A stretch of 15,247 bases of DNA from Candidatus Zipacnadia bacterium (GTDB lineage: Bacteria > Armatimonadota > Zipacnadia > Zipacnadales > UBA5352). Under the pieces are notes generated by a model, which was not told the origin of the DNA, searched no databases, and saw nothing but the letters and a program-made list of their open reading frames with translations. The position numbers and the translations under genes were made by a program. This document shows, piece after piece, positions 1 through 7,159 of the stretch (positions within the stretch are counted from its first letter, which is position 1; the number at the start of each line of letters is the position of its first letter). The stretch spans positions 1 to 15,247 of the forward strand of contig JALGUI010000036.1 in assembly GCA_029820915.1 (NCBI GenBank), given 5' to 3'.

Positions 1-705
1 CCACCAGCGCCGCAGGGCCACGGCCACCAGGGCCGTCGCGACCAGTGCCGACACGACCGCGGCCCGTGACCCCGACAGCAGCATGCCGGCCGCGATGATG
101 AGCACGCCCACCCCCCACCCCAACCGCCGCCATGCCGATCGATCGCTCAGCGCCGGCGCCAGCGCCAGCGGAAAGCCCACGATCAGCATGCCCGCGAACA
201 CCCCCGCGTTCCCGTAGAGCGACCAGAACCTGCCCTCGCCCGAGACTCCCGCCCGCCCGATGGCCGTTCGCGTGATGGCGCCGCCGACGAGCAAATCGCC
301 CACGGTCAACGCCGCGAACACAATCACGAAGGTCGCAGTCGCTCGGGCGAACAAGCGGCACCGTCGCGGCTCGTCACACAGAGCCCGGGTCACGGGCGCG
401 TAGGCCAGCCAGACGAAGCCCCAGCGCAGGAAGTCCCGGCCGGCCAGACCGGCGTCGCGCGCGTTGGGCATGGCCGCGGCCAGGCCCGCCAGGAACAGCA
501 GGCCCGCCGCCGCCATCGGGCTGGACGTGTACCACCGATGCAGGAAGTCGCGCGGGCCCTCGGTGAGCGCCACATAGAGGAGTACCAGCAGTGCCAGCGC
601 CAGCGGACCGTACGCCAGCGACTGGGCGTTCAGGCCGAAGATCACGTCGGTGAAGAGCGTGATCAGCAGCAGTGCAATCAGATAGAGGCCAGTTGCGATG
701 ACCAT
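1..705 (-). CDS. O-antigen ligase/polymerase-like membrane protein, N-terminal part, cut by window edge
   Basis: This frame is open for 235 codons from an ATG at 705-703 to the left edge, so the C-terminus lies outside the window. An in-frame TGA at 720-718 sits just upstream, so this ATG is the earliest possible start; the ribosome site is weak (GGCGAG). The product is almost entirely hydrophobic, with about seven predicted membrane segments near residues 5-22, 29-47, 62-79, 94-109, 120-141, 162-186 and 198-232. The last contains a GSRAAVVSALVAT stretch resembling the SRG/SRA motif of Wzy/WaaL (Wzy_C, O-antigen ligase) proteins. By family, such proteins polymerise or ligate lipid-linked glycans on the outer face of the inner membrane. 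The gene is divergent from pheA across 184 bp. The catalytic periplasmic loop is outside the window, so another multi-spanning glycan protein remains possible. Confidence 0.7.
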   Translation of the reverse strand, partial: MVIATGLYLIALLLITLFTDVIFGLNAQSLAYGPLALALLVLLYVALTEGPRDFLHRWYTSSPMAAAGLLFLAGLAAAMPNARDAGLAGRDFLRWGFVWLAYAPVTRALCDEPRRCRLFARATATFVIVFAALTVGDLLVGGAITRTAIGRAGVSGEGRFWSLYGNAGVFAGMLIVGFPLALAPALSDRSAWRRLGWGVGVLIIAAGMLLSGSRAAVVSALVATALVAVALRRWW

Positions 706-786
706 CTCGCCAGCCCGTCACGGGTGCTCGACGCGTGGCGTCCATCTTCTCCGCTCGCGCGCCTGGCGCCTGCCCCCAGCCGTCCC

Positions 787-846
787 CGTTGCTGTCGCCG
801 CTGCTGTCGTACCTGTCGTCGCCTTCGTTGCCTTCGTACCTGCCGT
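787..846. repeat. Low-complexity YGY trinucleotide stretch
   Basis: About 60 bp between the divergent start of the membrane protein and pheA read as near-tandem triplets of the form C/T-G-C/T (cgt, tgc, tgt, cgc) with a few interruptions. TCGTACCTG occurs twice, at 807-815 and 834-842. I read it as an imperfect simple repeat in noncoding DNA. In frame with pheA it would encode a valine/alanine-rich stretch, which I do not think is real protein. Confidence 0.45.
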
Positions 847-857
847 TATGCTACACT
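828..857 (+). promoter_or_regulatory. Possible sigma70-type promoter for pheA
   Basis: TTGCCT at 828-833 and TACACT at 852-857 are separated by 18 bp and each match four of six consensus bases. Transcription would begin near 864, upstream of the favoured pheA start at 890 but downstream of the alternative ATG at 848. The match is moderate and lies partly in a low-complexity stretch. Confidence 0.35.
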
Positions 858-889
858 TCGCCGCAGCGGCGACGCCGACGAAGGGCCTG

Positions 890-1960
890 ATGCCGATGTC
901 TCTGGACGACCTGCGCCGCAGGATCGACGAGATCGACGAGGCCATCCTCGACCTGCTGCTCAAGCGGGCGCGTGTGGCCTCCGAGGTAGGCGGCCTCAAG
1001 GAGGCGAGCGACGCCCCGGTCTACGCGCCGGAGCGTGAAGCCCAGCTCCTGCGCCGGCTCACCGACCGCGATCTCGCCCCGCTTGACCGCGAGGCCGTGG
1101 AGGCCGTCTTCGGCGAGGTCATCTCCGTCTGCCGAGGCCTGCAGCGCCTGCCCGCCATCGCCTTCCTGGGCCCCGAGCACACCTTCACGCACCTGGCGGC
1201 CCGCAAGCGCTTCGGGAGCCGCGCGCGCTTCGCTCCCGCCGCGTCGATAGCCGATGTCTTCGACGCCGTACAGCGCGGCGGCGCCGACTTCGGCGTAGTG
1301 CCCATCGAGAACTCGACGGAGGGCGTCGTCGGCCTCACCCTCGATTGCCTGCTCGAGACCCCGCTGCGCATCTGCGCCGAGATCTACGTCCAGATCAACC
1401 ACTACCTGGCCGCAGGGGGCGCCCTGGCCGACATCGCCCAGGTGCAGTCACACCCGCAGGTGCTGGCGCAGTGCCGGCGCTGGCTGCGCGAGAACCTGCC
1501 GGGCGTTGACCAGGTGGTCGCGGCCAGTTCCGGCGCCGCCGCCGAGATCGCGGCGGCCGATCCCTCGATCGCCGCCATCTGCACACGCCAGGCCGCCGAG
1601 GCTCAGGGCCTTACCGTCCTCGCCGACAGGATCGAGGACCTGGCCGACAACCGCACGCGCTTCTTCGTGGTCGGCAACATCGACGTGGCGCCCACCGGCC
1701 GGGACAAGACTTCCCTCGTCTTCACCACGCCGCACCGCGCCGGCGCTCTCTACAAGGCACTCGGCGCCTTCGCCGAGAACGTCATCAACCTCACGCTGAT
1801 CGAGTCGCGACCCGCGCGCGGCCGCTTGTGGGAGTACGTCTTCTTCGTGGACTTTGAGGGCCACCGGCTCGATCCCGAGCCCTCGGCCGCACTGCAGCGT
1901 CTCGCGGACTTCTGCCCGCTGCTCAAGACGCTCGGCAGCTATCCGGCCGACCCCGCCTGA
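890..1960 (+). CDS. pheA: Bifunctional chorismate mutase/prephenate dehydratase (P-protein)
   Basis: This enzyme converts chorismate to prephenate and then phenylpyruvate, the committed steps of phenylalanine synthesis in the cytoplasm. Its 356 residues match the usual P-protein length and domain order. The chorismate mutase helix bundle covers about residues 4-85 (LDDLRRRIDEIDEAILDLL, then a YAPERE segment). The prephenate dehydratase domain covers about 89-262, with VPIENSTEG and the catalytic TRF at 256-258. The ACT domain covers about 273-352, with the phenylalanine-binding ESRP motif at 305-308, which implies allosteric feedback by phenylalanine. I chose the ATG at 890 because AAGG lies 5 nt upstream and the mutase domain begins at once. 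ATGs at 848 and 896 are alternatives, and the frame stays open back to 698. One oddity is that the usual GPEGTF motif reads GPEHTF at residues 94-99. The gene appears to be monocistronic. Confidence 0.95.
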   Translation: MPMSLDDLRRRIDEIDEAILDLLLKRARVASEVGGLKEASDAPVYAPEREAQLLRRLTDRDLAPLDREAVEAVFGEVISVCRGLQRLPAIAFLGPEHTFTHLAARKRFGSRARFAPAASIADVFDAVQRGGADFGVVPIENSTEGVVGLTLDCLLETPLRICAEIYVQINHYLAAGGALADIAQVQSHPQVLAQCRRWLRENLPGVDQVVAASSGAAAEIAAADPSIAAICTRQAAEAQGLTVLADRIEDLADNRTRFFVVGNIDVAPTGRDKTSLVFTTPHRAGALYKALGAFAENVINLTLIESRPARGRLWEYVFFVDFEGHRLDPEPSAALQRLADFCPLLKTLGSYPADPA

Positions 1961-1972
1961 CCCCCGTGCAAA

Positions 1973-2001
1973 CGGGCAGGCGCCGACGGGGCGCCTGCCC
2001 G
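1973..2001. terminator. Hairpin between convergent pheA and the leftward operon
   Basis: A perfect 12-bp GC-rich stem (CGGGCAGGCGCC paired with GGCGCCTGCCCG) with a 5-nt loop begins 12 nt after the pheA stop and ends 27 nt before the 3' end of the leftward M48-like gene. On the plus strand no T-tract follows; on the minus strand only TTT follows. Its position between convergent genes suggests a two-way terminator or 3'-end-protecting hairpin, but it lacks the full intrinsic-terminator signature. Confidence 0.5.
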
Positions 2002-2028
2002 GTGGGAGTCGGCCGCGCGGCAGGTAGG

Positions 2029-2769
2029 TCAGGCCAGCTTCTGCCTCATCTCCTCCATCTTCTGGATGGCCGCCTGCCCCTCATCGCTCTTCGGGAACTC
2101 CCGCACCTCTTCAATGCGCTCCCGCAGCGCCTTGTGCTTGCTCAGGAACTCCCCCATCTTGTAGTGCCGCTCGATCTGCTGCGCGTCGGTACTGATGTCG
2201 GTGGACGAGCCCAGGAACGCGTCCAGCTCCTCCGGGCTGATCTCGGCCGTCCTGTCCGCGGTAACCGCCAGCTTCACCAGCGTCTCGTTCACCAGCGCGG
2301 GCCGGCCGGTGACCAGCACTGCGACCCGGTCGGCGGTGACGTCGATCAGGACCAGCCAGCCACGCAGCACGATGCTCAGGAAGGTGATGGGGAACAGCAG
2401 CACCTTCACGATGATGTTCGCTCGTCGCATGAAGTGGGCCACGAAGGCCATGCGCACGTGGCCCGACTTGATGTGACCCACCTCGCGGGCCACCAGCGTC
2501 GCGAGTTCGTCGTCGGTCGTCACCCTGGTCAACTCATCGCTCGCCACGATCGTGCCGGTCTTGACCGGCATGGAGAAGATGTACGGTGTGTCGTCCTCGA
2601 GCACGTACATCTCCGGCTCCGCCAGCCCCAGCAGCTTCGACTGCTCGGCCAGCATGGCCTTGAGCTTCGGGTGGCTCTTGTTGAGCACCCGCGCCGGCAT
2701 CCCGGCCTCCTTGAGCTGCCTGCGCCGAGGCCGCACCGCCAGCCAGTTCGCCACCAGCCACGCCAACAC
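2029..2769 (-). CDS. C-terminal fragment of the M48-like protein (246 residues)
   Basis: This is the open frame downstream of the duplication, read from a GTG at 2769-2767. It holds most of the second membrane segment, the whole M48-like domain (REVGH at residues 95-99, DVTADR at 143-148) and a charged C-terminal helix ending EEMRQKLA. A further hydrophobic stretch lies at about 118-142. The GTG is simply the valine codon where the frame resumes, and no convincing ribosome site precedes it. If the duplication is real, this piece may not be made from its own start. Confidence 0.6.
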   Translation of the reverse strand: MLAWLVANWLAVRPRRRQLKEAGMPARVLNKSHPKLKAMLAEQSKLLGLAEPEMYVLEDDTPYIFSMPVKTGTIVASDELTRVTTDDELATLVAREVGHIKSGHVRMAFVAHFMRRANIIVKVLLFPITFLSIVLRGWLVLIDVTADRVAVLVTGRPALVNETLVKLAVTADRTAEISPEELDAFLGSSTDISTDAQQIERHYKMGEFLSKHKALRERIEEVREFPKSDEGQAAIQKMEEMRQKLA

Positions 2770-3064
2770 TGAGCTGCCTGCGCCGAGGCCGCACCGCCAG
2801 CCAGTTCGCCACCAGCCACGCCAACACGGGATAGACCACGACGACGATCCAGGCCCAGTGCTGGTGATACAGCGACCCGCCCGGGTTGTTCTCGTTGTAG
2901 ACCCCGAAGCGCGCGACCCAGTAGGCGGCGAAGACGAAGAACCCGAAGATCCCTATCACGCCCTCGAGGTAGATGCGCTTCTCCGCGGCGAACTGGTAGT
3001 CGGCGAGCGTCAGCGCCGTCTCGGTGGCCCTCTTCTTCCGTCTCTTGCTCACTCGCCGGGCCAC
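2534..3064 (-). CDS. N-terminal fragment of the M48-like protein, then out of frame
   Basis: From GTG 3064 (or 3052) this frame encodes the basic N-terminus, the first membrane segment (GIFGFFVFAAYW) and the second (WAWIVVVVYPVLAWLVANW), up to RPRRRQL near 2771. Past that point it enters the second repeat copy in the wrong frame, becomes glycine/alanine/arginine-rich nonsense and stops at 2534. Only the first 98 or so codons are genuine protein sequence. Confidence 0.5.
   Translation of the reverse strand: MARRVSKRRKKRATETALTLADYQFAAEKRIYLEGVIGIFGFFVFAAYWVARFGVYNENNPGGSLYHQHWAWIVVVVYPVLAWLVANWLAVRPRRRQLSVGVAGGELAGGAASAQAAQGGRDAGAGAQQEPPEAQGHAGRAVEAAGAGGAGDVRARGRHTVHLLHAGQDRHDRGER
2712..2827. 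repeat. Exact 58-bp tandem duplication
   Basis: Two adjacent, apparently identical 58-bp copies lie at 2712-2769 and 2770-2827, each running from TGAGCTGCCTGCGCC to CACGCCAACAC. Because 58 is not a multiple of three, the second copy shifts the M48-like gene by one base. The unit codes for the second membrane segment and the following basic stretch (VLAWLVANWLAVRPRRRQL). Both copies read the same in two frames of the minus strand, which confirms the duplication at protein level. Confidence 0.95.
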
Positions 3065-4311
3065 TACTGATCTACGTGCTGGTCGGTGCTCGCCACCACC
3101 TCGAAGGTCACATCCTCCACGACCAGCACTTCCCCCTCCTGAGGCACGCGACCTGCCGTGCCCGTGAGGAATCCGCTCACCGTGCCGTGGTCCTCGGTAG
3201 AGATCGCCGTCCCGAGCTGCTCGTTCAGGTCCTCGATCCGCGTCTTCCCGGTCACCAGAACCTCGCCCTCTCCGGTGACCAGGATGTCGGGCTCGGGCAG
3301 GTCGTGCTCGTCCTCGATCTCGCCGACCAGTTCCTCCAGGATGTCCTCGATGGTCACCAGGCCCTCGGTGCCGCCGAACTCGTCGATGACGATGGCGATG
3401 TGCACCTTCTGCTCGCGCAGCTCCCACAACATCTCGTCCAGGCGCTTGGTCTCGGGCGCCAGGATCGGCGTGCGCGCCACCTCCGCAAGCCGCGTGTCCC
3501 GCTCGCCCCGGCTCAGGTCCATCAGGATGTCGTTGACGTAGACGACGCCCGTGATGTGGTCAATGCTCTCGGCGTAGACCGGAATGCGCGAGAAGCCCGA
3601 CCTGACGGCAACCTCGACCAGCTCCTCCAGAGTCGCACTCCCGCGCATGGCGACGATATCGACGCGCGGCACCATGATGTCCCGCACCGTGCGCTCGCCC
3701 AGCCCCATCACCGAGTCGAGCATCTCACCCTCTTCGGGCTCCACCGTACCCTCCGCCTCCCCCAGGTCCGCCGCCGCCCTGATCTCCTCGGCGGTCACGA
3801 AGTGGCGCTGATGCGACCGGCTGATCCCGAACAGGCGCATGATCCCGGTGCTGACCCAGGTCATCAGCACCACCATGGGTGCGAGCAGCCGGATCAGCCA
3901 GGCCATGATGCCGGAGACGGCGCGGGCCGACGGACCCGGCCGCAGCGAGCCATAGGTCTTGGGCAACAGCTCCCCGAACACCAGAATCGTCGCCAGCATC
4001 GCGATGTGCGCGACGGTCTTCATCGCCCCCGCCATCTCCGCGTCCGCACCGTGGTAGTGATACAGCACATGCGTCATCAGGGTCGAGATGATCAGAACCA
4101 GTACGTTGTTGCACACGACGAACACATGCAGGAAGTCGCCGTGCTCGGTGATCGTCATCACCAGTTGCGCTTTCCGGTCGCCCCCCCGCGCCGCCGTCCG
4201 CAGCTCGTGCCGGCTCACCGCCAGCAGCGACGCCTCGGCCAGCGAGAGCGTGAAGCTGGCGGCGAGACACATGACGATGAGGGCGATCATCAGGCCGACC
4301 AGCGCGGTCAT
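3064..4311 (-). CDS. CNNM/CorC-family membrane protein (DUF21-CBS pair-CorC_HlyC), second of a tandem pair
   Basis: This 415-residue protein has the full domain order of the HlyC/CorC (CNNM) family, whose members transport or sense magnesium and related cations at the inner membrane. The DUF21 membrane domain covers about residues 1-165, with the polar VVCNNVLVL segment (N68, N69) and an intact FGELLPK motif (112-118) at the expected ion site. The CBS pair follows at about 205-330 (RDIMVPRVDI; DEFGGTEGLVTIEDILEEL). A CorC_HlyC domain ends the protein (SGFLTGTAGRVPQEGE). The ATG at 4311-4309 overlaps the upstream stop as ATGA, and no clear ribosome site is visible, so translation is probably coupled to the first CNNM gene. 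Its transport motifs are closer to consensus than its partner's. The exact substrate cannot be told from sequence. Confidence 0.9.
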   Translation of the reverse strand: MTALVGLMIALIVMCLAASFTLSLAEASLLAVSRHELRTAARGGDRKAQLVMTITEHGDFLHVFVVCNNVLVLIISTLMTHVLYHYHGADAEMAGAMKTVAHIAMLATILVFGELLPKTYGSLRPGPSARAVSGIMAWLIRLLAPMVVLMTWVSTGIMRLFGISRSHQRHFVTAEEIRAAADLGEAEGTVEPEEGEMLDSVMGLGERTVRDIMVPRVDIVAMRGSATLEELVEVAVRSGFSRIPVYAESIDHITGVVYVNDILMDLSRGERDTRLAEVARTPILAPETKRLDEMLWELREQKVHIAIVIDEFGGTEGLVTIEDILEELVGEIEDEHDLPEPDILVTGEGEVLVTGKTRIEDLNEQLGTAISTEDHGTVSGFLTGTAGRVPQEGEVLVVEDVTFEVVASTDQHVDQ

Positions 4312-5618
4312 GACTCATCGCCGCCCCGGGCCGGGCTCGCCCGCTCGTCCGGGCGTTCGGCGATGCTAACCCGCGAGATGCGCAGGCCGGCCATCTCCTC
4401 GACCGTCAGCGTCATCCCGCCCCACTCGAAGCTCTCCCCCACCTCCGGGATGCGCCCCGCCAGCTCCAGGATCAGCCCGCCCAGGCTGTCGTACTCCTCC
4501 GTCGGCAGCGACTCGCTCACCAGGTTGTCCAGCTCGTGCAGGCCGATGCTCGCGTCGCACAGGATGTGCGAGGCGGTGCGCACGATCTCCGGCTGCTCGG
4601 TGTCGTACTCGTCCTGGATGTCCCCGACGATCTCTTCCAGCAGGTCCTCGACGGTCACCAGCCCCGCCGTCCCACCGAACTCGTCGCAGACGATGGCCAT
4701 CGTGCAGCGCCCGACGCGGAGCTGCCGCAGCAACTCGTCGGCCGGCAGGCTCTCGGGCACGAAGTGCGGCGGCCGCGCCACCACCCGCACCGGCTTGTCC
4801 GTCTCCCCCCGTCGCACGTAGGGCAGCAGGTCCTTGACATGCAGGATCCCGGTAATGTGGTCCTTGTCCCCGGAGAACACGGGAAGCCGCGAGTGCTTCA
4901 CCGCCATCGCCGCCGCGAGCGCCTCGGCCATCGCCGTGGTCTCATCGACGCAGATCATGTCCGGCCGCGGCGTCATCACCTGCGCGGTGGTCTGATCGCC
5001 GAAGTCCAGCGCGCCATGCAGCATCCGCCCGGTGCTCTGCGCCAGCGCCCCCTGCGACTGCCCCTCCTCGATCATCGCCTTGAGCTGCTCCTCGGTCACG
5101 GTTGGCAGCATGCCGTGACCGCCCAGCCCGGTCAGATACATCAGCCCGCGTACGATCAGTCCCAACAGCCCGACGATCGGGTACAGCACTACCGCGAAGG
5201 CGGCGATGACCGGGGAAGCGTACGTGGCGACCTGCCGGGTGTTGCGCACGGCAAACTGCATCGGCGTGGCTTCGGCGAACATCAGCACCAGCACCGTCAT
5301 CACGACCAGCGCGATCAGCGAGGCGAGGCCGGGGCCGAGACTCTCTCCCCATGCATCGAGACTCAGCTTCACGGCGAGGTGCTCCGCCCAGTAGTAACCG
5401 CCGGTGATACCGACGAGGATGGTCGCGAGCGCGACCGACCGGTGCTCCTGCAAAACGAGGAGAATCCTGCCCAGCCGGGACCCAGACTCGGCGCGCTGCC
5501 TCACCCAGGTGCGGGGGACACCGAGGAATGCTACTTCGGAGCCGGCGAAGAACGCTGCCAGGATAACGAGCCCGACCAGCAGCGCCACCTCACCGGCCTG
5601 CGCTGACGATGATTCCAA
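4308..5618 (-). CDS. CNNM/CorC-family membrane protein, first of a tandem pair, divergent transport motifs
   Basis: This 436-residue paralogue of the next gene has the same layout: DUF21 at about residues 8-170, CBS pair at about 208-335 (TAQVMTPRPDMI; DEFGGTAGLVTVEDLLEE), and a CorC_HlyC domain at about 345-425 (GGLILELAGRIPEVGE). The DUF21 core departs from the family. The usual GExxPK reads AEATPM at residues 115-120, keeping the Glu but losing Gly and Lys, and the polar N of the second membrane segment is replaced in LVGITGGYYW. It may therefore be a regulatory or heteromeric partner; this is inference. The start is TTG at 5618-5616, supported by AAGGAAAGG on the minus strand ending 6 nt upstream and by the promoter at 5669-5698. 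It is the first gene of the leftward operon. Confidence 0.9.
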   Translation of the reverse strand: MESSSAQAGEVALLVGLVILAAFFAGSEVAFLGVPRTWVRQRAESGSRLGRILLVLQEHRSVALATILVGITGGYYWAEHLAVKLSLDAWGESLGPGLASLIALVVMTVLVLMFAEATPMQFAVRNTRQVATYASPVIAAFAVVLYPIVGLLGLIVRGLMYLTGLGGHGMLPTVTEEQLKAMIEEGQSQGALAQSTGRMLHGALDFGDQTTAQVMTPRPDMICVDETTAMAEALAAAMAVKHSRLPVFSGDKDHITGILHVKDLLPYVRRGETDKPVRVVARPPHFVPESLPADELLRQLRVGRCTMAIVCDEFGGTAGLVTVEDLLEEIVGDIQDEYDTEQPEIVRTASHILCDASIGLHELDNLVSESLPTEEYDSLGGLILELAGRIPEVGESFEWGGMTLTVEEMAGLRISRVSIAERPDERASPARGGDES

Positions 5619-5668
5619 GACCGACCTTTCCTTCCGGCTCCTTGCTGAGCCGCCGTCAACTGACCGGG

Positions 5669-5698
5669 ACTATAGCATACTTCGGCACGCCGGCGCAA
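5669..5698 (-). promoter_or_regulatory. Sigma70-type promoter for the CNNM/M48-like operon
   Basis: On the minus strand TTGCGC (5698-5693) is followed after 18 bp by TATAGT (5674-5669). Transcription would begin about 45 nt before the TTG start at 5618. The rest of the 206-bp intergenic region 5619-5824 shows a purine-rich ribosome site for the leftward gene and a GGGAGG site for the rightward gene. I see no clear rightward promoter there. Confidence 0.6.
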
Positions 5699-5824
5699 AT
5701 GCCTTCCCGACCTGTGCGCATGTTCGGGGCCGCGCCGTCGCGCCGGCCCGCGGGCAGGTCTTCGGCGGCGACCCGCGAACCTCACGATACGTCAGCCCAG
5801 TTCCTGTCGGGAGGTCGGACGGAG

Positions 5825-7018
5825 ATGACTGTGTGCATGATGAGCCGCGGACACGTCGTGATCGCTGCGCTCCTCGCCGCGATGCTGGCTGCGTCGGCCG
5901 CCGCGGGCCACGGAGCCACGCTGCTCAGTTCCTCCGTGCCGGGGGCCTTCGGCGTGCGCTACCTCCCCGATCGCGCAGTCGTCACCTACACGGTCGGCGA
6001 CCCCCGCGAGCGTGCCGTCGCCGCCCGCTTCCGCCTGCGTGTGCTGCTTCCCGAACCCGTGCGCTGGGGATTCCTCGACCGCGAGCCCATCGCCGATGAT
6101 AGCCTGAACTGGCTCACCGAGGACGGCCAGGTGATGCTGGCGCTCCCCTTCGGCAGCCACCGCCTGCACCTCGGGTGGGCCGGTGAGCCATCGCTGCCCC
6201 CCGAGCGCGCCGTCGTGCCCGTGCTCGCCGACGGCCGCGAGGTCGGTCGGCTTGTAGCGCGTTTCACCATCGACGGCATGGAGGCGACCGGCGAGGTCAC
6301 CGTCGGCCCCGGCATCGCGGCCCTGCGTCTCGACACGGTCGGAGCTATTGACGCGGACGCAGTCTCGCTCGCGGCCGCCGGCGAGACCGTCGGCCCATGG
6401 ACCCCACGCGACGGAGCACTCGTGGCCCCCGAGCGGCTGCTCATCGGCGAGAACCCGGCCCTTGCCCTGAACGTGCACGCCTACGGCCTGTCGGCCAGCC
6501 CCATCGCGCGCGTCGTGTTCGAGGACATCACCGCGCCCGCGAACGTGCAACGCGTGCCGGGCGATCAGGTCCCTGACGAGGCACTCCTCGCCGAGGCCGA
6601 GGCGTTCGTGGATGCCGGCGGCACGCCCGTGCAGATCGAGCCGGGCTCGCACCATGACGCCCACGGCGGCTCGTGCGTCTACAGCTTCATCGGAGATGGA
6701 AGCTGGCTCGAATGGGACCTCGACGCGCCCGCCGACGGATCGTACGACCTCTACGCCCGCGTGTCATGTGGGGACACGGGCGCCTTCCGCGTCGTCGCCG
6801 TTGACGGCGAGGTGCCGGAGGGGCTGGAGTTGGTCGCCTTTCCCGGCACGGGAGGGTGGGGCCACGCGGAGGGCGAGTGGTGGCTGGTGCGGCTCACCGG
6901 CGCCGAGGGTTCGCCCGCGCCGCTGGAGCTGACCGCCGGCACGCACCGGCTGCGCGTCACCGGCGTTCTGCGCAAGCACCTGAACTTCGACTTCGTGTTA
7001 CTCGTGCCGCACGAATAG
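5825..7018 (+). CDS. Secreted protein with C-terminal CBM6-like carbohydrate-binding domain
   Basis: The 397-residue product begins with a signal peptide (basic SRGH, then VVIAALLAAMLAASAAAG, about residues 5-28), so it should be exported. Residues 30-250 are beta-rich with no family I recognise. From about 256 a domain matches the CBM6/CBM35 pattern: EAEAFVDAGGTPVQI, then SWLEWDLDAPADGSYDLYAR, a VDG turn, PGTGGW and a final LNFDFVLL strand. Such modules bind sugars or attach enzymes to polysaccharide. I see no catalytic domain, so a binding or surface role is more likely than an enzyme, but the N-terminal part is unknown. I chose the ATG at 5825 because GGGAGG ends 10 nt upstream; ATGs at 5837 and 5840 keep the signal peptide too. 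The frame is open back to 5609 without a better start. It appears to be a single-gene unit. Confidence 0.75.
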   Translation: MTVCMMSRGHVVIAALLAAMLAASAAAGHGATLLSSSVPGAFGVRYLPDRAVVTYTVGDPRERAVAARFRLRVLLPEPVRWGFLDREPIADDSLNWLTEDGQVMLALPFGSHRLHLGWAGEPSLPPERAVVPVLADGREVGRLVARFTIDGMEATGEVTVGPGIAALRLDTVGAIDADAVSLAAAGETVGPWTPRDGALVAPERLLIGENPALALNVHAYGLSASPIARVVFEDITAPANVQRVPGDQVPDEALLAEAEAFVDAGGTPVQIEPGSHHDAHGGSCVYSFIGDGSWLEWDLDAPADGSYDLYARVSCGDTGAFRVVAVDGEVPEGLELVAFPGTGGWGHAEGEWWLVRLTGAEGSPAPLELTAGTHRLRVTGVLRKHLNFDFVLLVPHE

Positions 7019-7055
7019 CCGGCCGCTGCTGCCCGCACGCCGCACGCCCGTCGGC

Positions 7056-7085
7056 TTGACACCGCTGCCTCACCACAACTATAAT
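7056..7085 (+). promoter_or_regulatory. Consensus sigma70 promoter for the pseudopilin gene
   Basis: TTGACA at 7056-7061 and TATAAT at 7080-7085 are both perfect hexamers with an 18-bp spacer. This is the strongest promoter in the window. Transcription should start near 7092 and leave a leader of about 130 nt before the GTG at 7223. Confidence 0.85.
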
Positions 7086-7159
7086 CAGCCCCGCGAAGGT
7101 CCGGATTCGACCCGAGCCTGTGTGTCGAGCGCGTCCGAGACCTATCAGTTTGGTATGAG

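Larger units (their letters stand above)
2029..3064 (-). pseudogene. M48-like membrane peptidase homologue, frame broken by a 58-bp duplication, active site degenerate
   Basis: Removing one copy of the exact 58-bp repeat at 2712-2827 joins two frames into one protein of about 325 residues. It would have a basic N-terminus (VSKRRKKRA), membrane segments near residues 31-56 and 70-91, then an M48-type domain with EMYVLEDDTPYIFSMP and AREVGHIKSGHV. M48 enzymes are membrane zinc proteases (HtpX/Ste24 type) with HExxH and a downstream E of the form ExxAD. Here HExxH reads REVGH (R174, H178 in repaired numbering) and the Glu position reads D222 in DVTADR, so two of three zinc ligands are changed. 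The start could be GTG 3064, which overlaps the previous gene's stop as TAGTG, or GTG 3052. No good ribosome site is visible, so translation may be coupled. It is the third gene after two CNNM/CorC-type genes. The duplication could be a real mutation or an assembly error. Confidence 0.75.

Noticed and set aside
698..889. N-terminal extension of PheA with a valine/alanine-rich hydrophobic stretch
   Set aside because: The stretch comes from a simple YGY repeat, would add a membrane segment to a cytoplasmic enzyme, and has no ribosome site. The 890 start fits the family length.
3076..4821. A 581-codon plus-strand frame across both CNNM genes
   Set aside because: It spans two genes on the other strand that have clear domains, and its histidine/arginine/glutamine-rich product is typical of an antisense shadow.
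7096..7118. T-arm-like sequence (GGGTCGAATCC on the minus strand) suggesting a tRNA
   Set aside because: No matching acceptor, D or anticodon arms, the loop lacks the TTC start, and the site lies just after a consensus promoter.
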